A DNA stretch of 13,524 nt from Sphingopyxis sp. (GTDB lineage Bacteria; Pseudomonadota; Alphaproteobacteria; Sphingomonadales; Sphingomonadaceae), in NCBI GenBank assembly GCA_013911715.1, contig JACEST010000045.1, forward strand, positions 1 to 13,524, given 5' to 3'. Position 1 is the first letter of the stretch; the number at the start of each line of letters is the position of its first letter. A program made the translations under genes and the position numbers. The notes under the pieces were generated by a model. It did no database searches, was not told where the DNA came from, and saw only the letters and a list, made by a program, of their open reading frames with translations. Shown here piece after piece: positions 8,266-13,524 of the stretch.

Positions 8266-8643
8266 TCAGCGCGACAACATCGGCCCGAGCCATTGCCCGC
8301 CGAACAGATGGACGTGCAGATGCGGGACTTCCTGTCCGCCGTGGCCGCCGATGTTGGTGAGCAGCCGATATCCCGGCGCAGGCAGGCCAATGTCGCGCGC
8401 GACATGACCCACCGCGCGGATGAAGCCGGCGATTTCATTCGCCCCGGCGCGCGCCGAAAAATCATCCCAGCTGACATAGGCGCCCTTGGGGATGACCAGG
8501 ATATGCACCGGCGCCTGCGGGTTGATGTCGTGAAAGGCGAGCGCCCATTCATCCTCATAGACGCTGTTGCACGGCAGTTCGCCGCGCAGGATGCGCGCAA
8601 AGATGTTGCGATCATCATAGGCTTGGGTTGCGTCAATCGGCAT
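8266..8643 (-). CDS. HIT-family (HINT-like) nucleotide-binding hydrolase
   Basis: This 125-residue cytoplasmic protein belongs to the histidine-triad family, which hydrolyses nucleoside phosphoramidates or related AMP-linked compounds. The triad HLHVHLF has histidines at 108, 110 and 112. Also visible are the N-terminal DRNIFARILRGELP, the FHDINPQAPVHILVIPK strand pair and TNIGGHGGQEV before the triad, all typical of HinT-type proteins. ATG 8643 is chosen because GGGAG lies upstream and the N-terminus then matches the family; the frame stays open further upstream inside hisE but encodes nothing HIT-like. The start overlaps the hisE 3' end by 11 bases, so translation is probably coupled and the two genes co-transcribed. 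The biological substrate is unknown. Confidence 0.93.
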   Translation of the reverse strand: MPIDATQAYDDRNIFARILRGELPCNSVYEDEWALAFHDINPQAPVHILVIPKGAYVSWDDFSARAGANEIAGFIRAVGHVARDIGLPAPGYRLLTNIGGHGGQEVPHLHVHLFGGQWLGPMLSR

Positions 8644-8980
8644 GACCTGCTCCCGTGCGTGCCGCCTTTTCGGCGTGGCCCGAGGTACCATGGCGGCGAT
8701 CGAGTTCGGCCAGAATCGCATCCCAGCCAATCCCGCGCGCAGCGAGCAGGACGGTGAGATGAAAAACCAGGTCGGTCGCCTCGGCAACAATTTCGGGCTC
8801 CTCACCCTCGACCGCAGCAATCACGAGCTCAAGCGCTTCTTCGCCCAGCTTGCGCGCGATGTGGCTGTGGCCCTTGGCGAGCAGGCTGGCGACATAGCTC
8901 GCCTCGGCCTCGCCCGCTGCGATGCGGGCGCGAACGGTGGCTTCGAGGCGCGCGAGCGCAGAGGGGTGTGCGTTGGTCAT
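8633..8980 (-). CDS. hisE: Phosphoribosyl-ATP pyrophosphatase (histidine biosynthesis)
   Basis: HisE hydrolyses phosphoribosyl-ATP to phosphoribosyl-AMP and pyrophosphate, the second step of histidine synthesis, in the cytoplasm. The 115-residue protein shows the MazG/HisE-like all-alpha metal-binding core: KLGEEALE at residues 44-51 (Glu47, Glu48, Glu51) and EATDLVFHL (Glu67, Asp70). YVASLLAKG, typical of HisE, lies just before. The start is ATG 8980, with only a weak ribosome-binding site. The last 11 bases overlap the HIT gene. In sphingomonads hisE usually ends the hisBHAF run; here no other his gene is visible, and the next gene upstream, ung, is divergent. It therefore must have its own promoter in the 76-base gap (8981-9056). 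The C-terminal tail beyond about residue 98 is a loose Ala/Gly-rich extension. Confidence 0.93.
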   Translation of the reverse strand: MTNAHPSALARLEATVRARIAAGEAEASYVASLLAKGHSHIARKLGEEALELVIAAVEGEEPEIVAEATDLVFHLTVLLAARGIGWDAILAELDRRHGTSGHAEKAARTGAGHAD

Positions 8981-9056
8981 ATGCGCCTGACTATCGGGGT
9001 GCGACGCGCGCTACAAGCCACTGGACAGCGCGCGCGCCATCGCCGAACAGAAAATC

Positions 9057-9752
9057 ATGGCCAACGTCAAACTCCACCCCGACTGGCTGGCGCGCATCGG
9101 CGGCGAATTTGATCAGCCCTACATGGCGGCGCTCAAGGCATTTCTGACCGCCGAGCGCGCGGCGGGCAAGACCATTTACCCGCGTCCCGGCCACTGGTTT
9201 GCCGCGCTCGACGCCACCCCGCCCGATGCGGTGCGCGTCGTCATTTTGGGGCAGGATCCCTATCATGGGCCGGGGCAGGCGCACGGCCTGTGCTTTTCGG
9301 TCCAGCCGGGGGTACGGGTGCCGCCGAGTCTCGTCAACATCTATAAGGAGCTGGCGAGCGACCTTGGCATCGCGCCCGCGCGGCACGGCCATCTGGCGCA
9401 TTGGGCGGCGCAGGGCGTGCTGCTGCTCAACGCCGTGCTGACGGTTGAGGGCGGCCAAGCGGCGTCGCATCAGGGGCGCGGGTGGGAGCACTTTACCGAT
9501 GCGGTGGTCGCGGCGGTCGCCGCCGCCACCCGCCCCACCGTCTTCCTGCTGTGGGGCAGCCATGCCCAGCGCAAGGCGGCTGCCGTGCCGGGATTGGGGC
9601 CGACAGGCAAGCATCTGGTGCTGCGCGCGCCGCATCCCTCACCCTTGTCGGCACACAACGGCTTTTTTGGCTGCCGCCATTTCAGTCAGGCCAACGCGTT
9701 CCTCGAAGCGCATGGGCGCGGGGCCATCGATTGGTCGTTGCCCGCAGCCTGA
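9057..9752 (+). CDS. ung: Uracil-DNA glycosylase, family 1
   Basis: The enzyme removes uracil from DNA by cleaving the glycosidic bond, starting base-excision repair. The 231-residue length is normal for the family. The water-activating loop GQDPYHGPGQAHG is at residues 65-77, with catalytic Asp67 and Tyr69. Phe80 in LCFSV should stack on uracil. LLLN (122-125) provides the uracil-recognising Asn125. The minor-groove loop HPSPLSAHNGFFGC begins at the catalytic His193. ATG 9057 gives the usual N-terminus; no clear Shine-Dalgarno is present. It is divergent from hisE and convergent, with only 12 bases between stops, with the PPOX-fold gene. No terminator is visible in that gap, so read-through into the antisense strand is possible. 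Confidence 0.97.
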   Translation: MANVKLHPDWLARIGGEFDQPYMAALKAFLTAERAAGKTIYPRPGHWFAALDATPPDAVRVVILGQDPYHGPGQAHGLCFSVQPGVRVPPSLVNIYKELASDLGIAPARHGHLAHWAAQGVLLLNAVLTVEGGQAASHQGRGWEHFTDAVVAAVAAATRPTVFLLWGSHAQRKAAAVPGLGPTGKHLVLRAPHPSPLSAHNGFFGCRHFSQANAFLEAHGRGAIDWSLPAA

Positions 9753-9764
9753 AGCGCTGAGCGG

Positions 9765-10370
9765 TCAGGGGATCAGCCAGCCCGCTGACCATTGATCGCC
9801 CGCCCGTTCGAACAGCGCGCGGCGATGTCCGTCATGGGCGAGGTACAGCCAATCGATATGATCGAGCGTGATGGTGAGCGTGGCAAAATTGGCCCGCCCG
9901 GCCTCGCTTTCGGCCAGCGTCGGCAGGCGGTTTTCATAATCGGCCGGCAGGCCGCTGGTTGGACCATCGGCTGCGCTGCTCGGCGCGGCAGGGGCCAGGT
10001 AACAGCGGCGGCTGGCGGCGCTGCTGGCGGACCATGCGGCGTCGGTGGCCGCCCCAACGCTCGCGATCGCCGCCGATCCTGAACAGCGCAGCTGCAGCTT
10101 GGCGCCAGGGTCGTAGAACAGGAGCGAGGCGCGCGCGGCATCGGCGATCGCCGCAACCTTGGGGCTGCGCGCGTCGGTGTGGAAACGCAGCGTGCCAGTT
10201 GCCCGGTCGACATGGCGCAGCACCATGATGCGCAGCTCACCGTCGGCGGTCCCGACAACCGGCGTGTGCCACGGCGATTTGCGGTCGGCGCTGCCGCGCG
10301 CGAGCCGCGCCCACAGATCGGCTTCGATTGCGGCCAGATCATCGCGCGGGATGAAGGGATCGCCGCTCAA
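9765..10370 (-). CDS. Pyridoxamine-5'-phosphate oxidase-like FMN-binding protein, TTG start
   Basis: The 201-residue predicted flavoprotein has a PPOX split-barrel. RIMVLRHVD (residues 47-55) followed by LRFHTDARSPK (61-71) corresponds to the FMN phosphate-binding strands seen in this family. RGSADRKSPWHTPVVGT near the N-terminus matches a subgroup of small FMN-binding oxidases of unassigned substrate. The only plausible start is TTG 10370-10368. No ATG or GTG lies in frame between the upstream stop region and the conserved N-terminus, and later Met codons would cut the fold. The TTG overlaps the stop of the DUF3429 gene as TTGA, which suggests coupled translation. GGGA lies eight bases before it. 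True PdxH activity is unlikely to be inferable. It is convergent with ung. Confidence 0.85.
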   Translation of the reverse strand: MSGDPFIPRDDLAAIEADLWARLARGSADRKSPWHTPVVGTADGELRIMVLRHVDRATGTLRFHTDARSPKVAAIADAARASLLFYDPGAKLQLRCSGSAAIASVGAATDAAWSASSAASRRCYLAPAAPSSAADGPTSGLPADYENRLPTLAESEAGRANFATLTITLDHIDWLYLAHDGHRRALFERAGDQWSAGWLIP

Positions 10371-10819
10371 GCCGCCAGTCCCATGACGATTGCCATTGTG
10401 CCCAGCCCGCCCGACAGGATGATCCGCAGCGCCAGCCACCATGGCGGGGTCAGCCCGCGCGCCGCGATCTGCCGGTCCACCAACGGCGAGACAAGGATGG
10501 CGAGGCCCAACCAGACGAGCGACGGCCCGGGCCAGGGTTCGCCAAACAGCCAGGGGATCAGCGTCGCGAGCGCGGCAAGGCTGGGGACGACACTGACGAT
10601 CCACAGCCATGCTGGCGTGCGGGTGCCTGCAGCGGCAGCGAGGCCCCACCAGAGGCCGCCGAGAAAGCTGAAGATCAGTGCGGCATAAAACCAGCCGAGC
10701 GCAAGCGCGGCGAAGCGCGACGTGTCTCCGCCTGTCAGCACCAGCCACAAAAGGGCCGCCATCGGGACAAGCCCAGCGAGGCCGAGCAAGCGCGGAAGGA
10801 AGGGAATGGAATTGAGCAT
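10367..10819 (-). CDS. DUF3429-family small integral membrane protein
   Basis: The 150-residue protein has about five hydrophobic segments (near residues 9-28, 35-56, 60-82, 85-101 and 123-146). It matches the DUF3429 family by its FLGGLWWG motif (residues about 49-56) and its length. The function of the family is unknown, and no catalytic residues stand out. Start ATG 10819 is chosen over the longer frame because the protein then opens directly with LNSIPFLPRLLGLAG, as expected; the 23-residue extension is basic and not family-like. No ribosome-binding site is visible. A promoter-like pair sits immediately upstream, so the message may be leaderless. The gene is downstream of the cold-shock gene, separated from it by that gene's terminator, and coupled to the PPOX-like gene by a TTGA overlap. 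Confidence 0.85.
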   Translation of the reverse strand: MLNSIPFLPRLLGLAGLVPMAALLWLVLTGGDTSRFAALALGWFYAALIFSFLGGLWWGLAAAAGTRTPAWLWIVSVVPSLAALATLIPWLFGEPWPGPSLVWLGLAILVSPLVDRQIAARGLTPPWWLALRIILSGGLGTMAIVMGLAA

Positions 10820-10825
10820 GAACGG

Positions 10826-10854
10826 TTCATGCGACAACCCGCGCCGTGCGGCAA
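10826..10854 (-). promoter_or_regulatory. Weak promoter candidate for DUF3429/PPOX genes, possibly leaderless
   Basis: On the minus strand TTGCCG (10854-10849) and CATGAA (10831-10826) are 17 bases apart. The match is four of six and three of six consensus positions. The -10 candidate ends six bases before the ATG, so transcription could begin at or very near the start codon. The gene lacks a Shine-Dalgarno, which fits, but the call is weak. Confidence 0.25.
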
Positions 10855-10890
10855 GGTTGCGATCCGCTGTGCACCGTCGCAGGAGCAAAC

Positions 10891-10914
10891 GGCGGCGCTG
10901 GGTTCAGCGCCGCC
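10891..10914 (-). terminator. Terminator hairpin of the cold-shock gene
   Basis: GGCGGCGCTG (10891-10900) pairs perfectly with CAGCGCCGCC (10905-10914) around a 4-base loop, 12 bases past the cold-shock stop. Reading the minus strand, only a short GTTTG follows, so the U tract is poor, but stem and position fit a factor-independent or partial terminator. Confidence 0.65.
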
Positions 10915-10926
10915 GCCGGTTATCGG

Positions 10927-11133
10927 TTAAGCGTTCGACAGATTGACGGCCGAAGCCTTGCCATTTTTGCCGACTTCGACATCATAGGTGATGCGCTGGT
11001 CTTTTTCGAGGCTGTGCATGCCCGCTGCCTGAACGGCGGTGATGTGGACAAAGCTGTCCGCGCCGCCGTCTTCGGGAGCGATGAAGCCATAGCCTTTATC
11101 GGCGCTGAAGAATTTTACGGTGCCGGTTGGCAT
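10927..11133 (-). CDS. CspA-family cold-shock protein
   Basis: This 68-residue single cold-shock-domain protein binds single-stranded RNA or DNA and acts as an RNA chaperone in the cytoplasm. The RNP1 motif KGYGFI is at residues 13-18 and RNP2 SFVHI at 27-31. GTVKFF at the start and the DVEVGKNGKASAVNL end are typical. ATG 11133 is preceded by AAGGAA at a good distance. The reading frame continues nearly 100 codons upstream, but that extension has no family resemblance and should not be annotated. The intergenic region ahead could hold a leader of the sort that regulates some csp genes, but no cold-box sequence was recognised. The gene ends with its own hairpin. Which Csp paralogue it is cannot be decided from one copy. 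Confidence 0.95.
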   Translation of the reverse strand: MPTGTVKFFSADKGYGFIAPEDGGADSFVHITAVQAAGMHSLEKDQRITYDVEVGKNGKASAVNLSNA

Positions 11134-11429
11134 GGGGGTGTTCCTTTCACGAAACAGGTTGTCCGGCCCGCAAGAGCGCGCGCCGGGGAGCCAGGGTCGT
11201 GAAGTGGAGTTAGGTGCGCCGGATTCGCCCCAAAGTGCTCGTCCAGCGCCGAAAATTCCGTCTGCGTCGACGATAGCGTGGATGGTCCTAGGCCAAATCG
11301 CCCTGTTTGGCAAATCGAGTGCCGCTGGCTGCGGCAACGGGGATCCCGAATTCATGCCATGTTTGGCCGCAAAGCGCCTAGGCTGGCACATAGCGGACCA
11401 ATCCGGTCCGGTGCATAAGGACATGGATC
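11134..11429. other. Intergenic leader/promoter region between divergent csp and the small lysine-rich gene
   Basis: These 296 bases hold no convincing gene. They must contain the cold-shock promoter and leader on the minus strand and the small-gene promoter on the plus strand. CCTAGGC occurs twice (about 11287 and 11377), each time within a loosely similar context, and could be a shared site. No consensus promoter could be assigned with confidence. Confidence 0.4.
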
Positions 11430-11561
11430 ATGGCCAAGAGCCAGAAGAAATCGAACCGCGAGGTGCGCAAGCCCAAGGCGGAGAAGCCCGCCAAAGCCAA
11501 CGCCTCGCAGCCAAGCCAGAAGACCGGCGTGGTCGCGGGGCTCGACAATATGCGGAAATAG
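11430..11561 (+). CDS. Small lysine-rich protein of unknown function, 43 residues
   Basis: ATG 11430 follows AAGGA (11417-11421) with an 8-base spacer, and the frame closes with TAG at 11561. The protein is highly basic in its first half (MAKSQKKSNREVRKPKAEKP) and ends in GVVAGLDNMRK. The lysine-rich head is likely disordered and could bind nucleic acid or the ribosome; this is inference from composition. Short proteins with a similar KSxKKSNREVRKPK start are, from memory, common in alphaproteobacteria and usually left as hypothetical. Third codon positions are strongly G/C, as in neighbouring genes. It is divergent from the cold-shock gene and lies 95 bases before the lipoprotein gene. It is short enough to be missed by default gene finders. 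Confidence 0.8.
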   Translation: MAKSQKKSNREVRKPKAEKPAKANASQPSQKTGVVAGLDNMRK

Positions 11562-11656
11562 GGCCGTGGGCAGCGCCGCGAACAGGGCAAAGATCGGCCT
11601 AACGGCTGGCCGCAAGGCGGCTCGACAGGCATGCGGTGCGCCGATAGCATCGGGGC

Positions 11657-13123
11657 ATGCGCAGCGCCCTTGCCTCTATTGCCCTTTTGACACTCGCGGC
11701 GTGCGGCGGGGGGAATGGCGGTGGAGGAGGCGGGCTGCCGCCCGCCGCCAATCGCGCGCCTGCCTTTACCTCGCTTCAGACTGCCGGGGTCGGCGAGAAT
11801 GTCACCGCCGCCTATCAGGCGACGGCGAGCGACCCTGACGGCAATGCGCTGACCTTCAGCATCATCGGCGGCGCCGATGCCGCGCGCTTCACCATCACCG
11901 CGGCGGGCGCACTCAGCTTTGCCAGCGCGCCCGATTTCGATTTGCCCGGCGATGCTGACGGCGACAATGTCTATGCCGTCACGCTGCGCGTGACCGACGG
12001 GCAGGCGAGCGCCGATCAGAGCGTCAACATCACCGTCGCCAACAGCCGCGAGGGCATTGCGGTGCGCCGCGTCGGCACCGGGTTCAACCAGCCGCTGTAT
12101 GTCGCCGCCATCCCCGGTGATGCCCGCGTGTTCGTGGTCGAAAAGGGCGGCGGGGTGCACCGGCTTGACCCGGCGACCGGCACGCGGACCTTGATGTTCA
12201 CGGCCGCCAGCCTGTCGACCGATGGCGAGCGCGGGCTGCTCGGGCTTGCCGCGCGGCCCGATTTTGCTGCGTCGCAGGCACTGCTCGCCGTCGCCACTGC
12301 GCCCGACGGGGCGGTACAGGTGCGACACTATGTGCTCGGCAGCCCGGGCTTCACGACGGTTCTGAGCACCCCGCATGGCGATTTCAACAATCATAATGGC
12401 GGCTGGGTGGGCTTTGGCCCCGACGGCCATGCCTATGTCGGCATCGGCGATGGCGGGGGCGGCGGCGACCCGCAGAATAATGCGCAGAATGTGAATAACC
12501 GGCTGGGCAAGATATTGCGGCTGGCGCGCAACCCCGACACGGCCTCCCCCACCCTTTATGTGCCCGCGCCAGGCAACCCCTTCGTCGGCGGTGGCGGCGA
12601 TCCGTGGATTTTTGCCTATGGGCTGCGCAATCCGTTCCGCGCTTCTTTCTTTGGCAACCGGCTGTTCATCGGTGACGTCGGCCAGGGCGCGCGCGAGGAA
12701 ATCAGCGCCGCCACGACCGCGCAGGGTGGGCGCAATTTTGGCTGGCGTTTCCTTGAGGGCACCGCCGTCTTCAGCGGCACTGCCCCCGCCGGGCTGACCC
12801 CGCCGGTCACCGAATATAGCCATGGCACCGGCCCGCGCCAGGGCAACAGCGTGACCGGCGGCTATGTCTATCGCGGGCCGGTGACGAGCCTGCAGAACCG
12901 CTATATTTTTGGCGACTTTGTGCGCGGCCAAATCTGGTCGGTGCCGGTTGCAACGCTGGTCGATGGGCAGACGCTGGCGTCGAGCGCGTTCGAGCGCCGC
13001 AACGAGGATTTCGTGCCCGACGCCGGGAGCATCAACCAGCTCGCCAGCTTTGGCGAGGATAGCGCGGGCAATTTGTTCATCGTCGATTTCGACGGCGAGA
13101 TTTTCATGGTGGTGCCGGGATAG
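11657..13123 (+). CDS. Lipoprotein with cadherin-like domain fused to a glucose/sorbosone dehydrogenase-type beta-propeller
   Basis: The 488-residue protein begins with a lipoprotein signal (LTLAACGGG, lipidated Cys16), then a Gly-rich linker (residues 17-28). A cadherin-like beta-sandwich (about 33-128) follows, with calcium-type motifs DPDGN (59-63) and VTDG (112-115). From about 134 to 488 is a beta-propeller of the soluble quinoprotein glucose/sorbosone dehydrogenase family. Its marks are NHNGGW (245-250, candidate catalytic His246), GIGDGGGGGDPQNNAQN (263-279), YGLRNPFR (321-328), GDVGQG (339-344) and NFGWRFLEG (360-368). Members oxidise sugars with PQQ, or are catalytically uncharacterised surface proteins. 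PQQ binding cannot be confirmed from sequence alone. The anchor places it in the outer or inner membrane leaflet, facing the periplasm. The start ATG 11657 has only a weak GGGG preceding it. It appears monocistronic. Confidence 0.9.
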   Translation: MRSALASIALLTLAACGGGNGGGGGGLPPAANRAPAFTSLQTAGVGENVTAAYQATASDPDGNALTFSIIGGADAARFTITAAGALSFASAPDFDLPGDADGDNVYAVTLRVTDGQASADQSVNITVANSREGIAVRRVGTGFNQPLYVAAIPGDARVFVVEKGGGVHRLDPATGTRTLMFTAASLSTDGERGLLGLAARPDFAASQALLAVATAPDGAVQVRHYVLGSPGFTTVLSTPHGDFNNHNGGWVGFGPDGHAYVGIGDGGGGGDPQNNAQNVNNRLGKILRLARNPDTASPTLYVPAPGNPFVGGGGDPWIFAYGLRNPFRASFFGNRLFIGDVGQGAREEISAATTAQGGRNFGWRFLEGTAVFSGTAPAGLTPPVTEYSHGTGPRQGNSVTGGYVYRGPVTSLQNRYIFGDFVRGQIWSVPVATLVDGQTLASSAFERRNEDFVPDAGSINQLASFGEDSAGNLFIVDFDGEIFMVVPG

Positions 13124-13130
13124 GTCTGAT

Positions 13131-13163
13131 GCCCGGGGCCGCCGCTGAACGGCGGTCCCGGGC
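13131..13163. terminator. Strong GC hairpin after the lipoprotein gene
   Basis: GCCCGGGGCCGCCG (13131-13144) pairs with CGGCGGTCCCGGGC (13150-13163), 14 pairs with one G-U, around a 5-base loop. It begins seven bases after the lipoprotein stop. No T run follows on either strand, so it may terminate inefficiently, protect the 3' end, or need a factor. Confidence 0.55.
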
Positions 13164-13173
13164 GGCCGCGACG

Positions 13174-13260
13174 TCAAGCCTTGCCGGTCAAGGTGCCGAC
13201 ACGGGCCTTGGCATTGGCGATCAAGCGCTGCAAGCACGCGACAGTCACATCTGTGTCGGC
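13174..13260 (-). pseudogene. Orphan C-terminal-like fragment, about 28 codons
   Basis: Read on the minus strand, after a TAA at 13263-13261, the frame gives ADTDVTVACLQRLIANAKAR followed by VGTLTGKA and TGA at 13174. The codons from about 13245 down to the stop use mostly G or C in third position, and the peptide looks like a real helical protein tail. No start or upstream domain exists: the frame is blocked by stops just before. I read it as the surviving 3' end of a lost gene, or possibly a 24-residue peptide starting at GTG. The parent family was not recognised. Confidence 0.35.
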
Positions 13261-13312
13261 TTAACGTCATGACGCCATCATCATTGGTTCCTGAAACCTT
13301 CACGTCCGCCGC

Positions 13313-13524
13313 CTAGCCGCTCTTATTCGTGACGATGTTGTTCTTAGGGAGATCAATCGTTGGCGGCAGCGGGCGTTTGAGCAGGCCGAGTGCCTCCGCT
13401 GCGTCTATTTCCTCGCGTGGGATCGAGAGGCTTGCGGTTGTGATGGAGGGGCTCGGACGTTCAGCGGCACGGCCGCACTGGCTATGTCGGGGCGGGCCTG
13501 AGGGCGGCGGCGATGATCCGGAAC
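13313..13524 (-). CDS. 3' end of an unidentified gene, truncated by window edge
   Basis: On the minus strand one frame is open from the window edge (first full codon at 13522) to TAG at 13313, about 70 codons. The first third is Ser/Pro-rich. The end reads SLSIPREEIDAAEALGLLKR and then PLPPTIDLPKNNIVTNKSG, which has the balanced composition of a true protein tail. Codon use is less G/C-biased at third positions than in the window's other genes, and the surrounding 13260-13380 stretch is noticeably less GC-rich, hinting at foreign origin. A second frame over the first 40 bases also gives a plausible tail (FRIIAAALRPAPT, then stop), so a frameshift or two overlapping genes are possible. No family was recognised. 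Confidence 0.4.
   Translation of the reverse strand, partial: SGSSPPPSGPPRHSQCGRAAERPSPSITTASLSIPREEIDAAEALGLLKRPLPPTIDLPKNNIVTNKSG

Noticed and set aside
9006..9033. GCGCGCT / AGCGCGC inverted repeat between hisE and ung
   Set aside because: Runs of GC dinucleotides give such pairs easily in this composition; the 14-base loop and lack of a partner feature make it uninformative.
11134..11424. In-frame N-terminal extension of the cold-shock protein
   Set aside because: A good Shine-Dalgarno lies just before ATG 11133 and the extension has no resemblance to any Csp; the 68-residue form is the standard length.
11378..13303. 641-codon open frame on the minus strand opposite the lipoprotein gene
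   Set aside because: It is a GC-driven shadow: it is Arg/Ala/His-rich with no domain, while the plus strand encodes a complete signal, lipobox and propeller motifs.
1..13524. New defence, toxin-antitoxin or phage system
   Set aside because: No nuclease, methylase, toxin-like pair, integrase, phage structural gene or direct-repeat array was found on either strand; the genes are mainly housekeeping, transport and envelope functions.

Overview
The window is GC-rich and densely coded. It looks like chromosome of a sphingomonad-type alphaproteobacterium (Sphingopyxis or Sphingomonas-like). This is inferred from the overall protein flavour: an S45 acylase, a two-domain M16 peptidase, a Bcr/CflA-type exporter, a hisE-HIT pair, a DUF3429 protein and a small lysine-rich protein. 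The high G+C third codon positions and the dispersed-type palindromic repeat also fit. No rRNA, tRNA, CRISPR array, complete insertion sequence or replication origin was seen.

Layout. Bases 2-1699 (+) hold the 3' part of a penicillin-acylase-family N-terminal-nucleophile hydrolase, cut by the left window edge. It is followed by a secreted M16 zinc peptidase (1791-4679) and a 100-residue protein of unknown function (4708-5010); the last two are probably one transcription unit ending at a strong intrinsic terminator (5030-5061). Just beyond lies a compact repeat made of three abutting hairpins closed by an outer stem (5077-5158). Then comes a Bcr/CflA-like MFS exporter (5241-6497), which converges on an APC-family amino acid permease (6551-8140, -) across a perfect bidirectional terminator hairpin. 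Upstream of the permease on the minus strand are a HIT-family protein and hisE, whose ends overlap. Uracil-DNA glycosylase (ung, +) starts divergently from hisE.

The right half has a minus-strand group: a cold-shock protein with its own terminator, a DUF3429 membrane protein, and an FMN-binding PPOX-fold protein whose only reasonable start is a TTG inside a TTGA overlap with the DUF3429 stop. On the plus strand follow a 43-codon lysine-rich small protein (11430-11561) and a lipoprotein (11657-13123) that joins a cadherin-like domain to a glucose/sorbosone-dehydrogenase-type beta-propeller. The last 360 bases look different: a hairpin, a short orphan C-terminal-like reading frame, and the 3' end of an unidentified minus-strand gene running off the window. 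This resembles an old rearrangement junction.

Most of the window is ordinary housekeeping, transport and envelope-hydrolase content. I found no convincing new multi-gene system. The items most worth a second look are the four-way-junction repeat, the TTGA-coupled TTG start, the small unannotated gene, the possibly leaderless DUF3429 mRNA, and the scrambled right edge.
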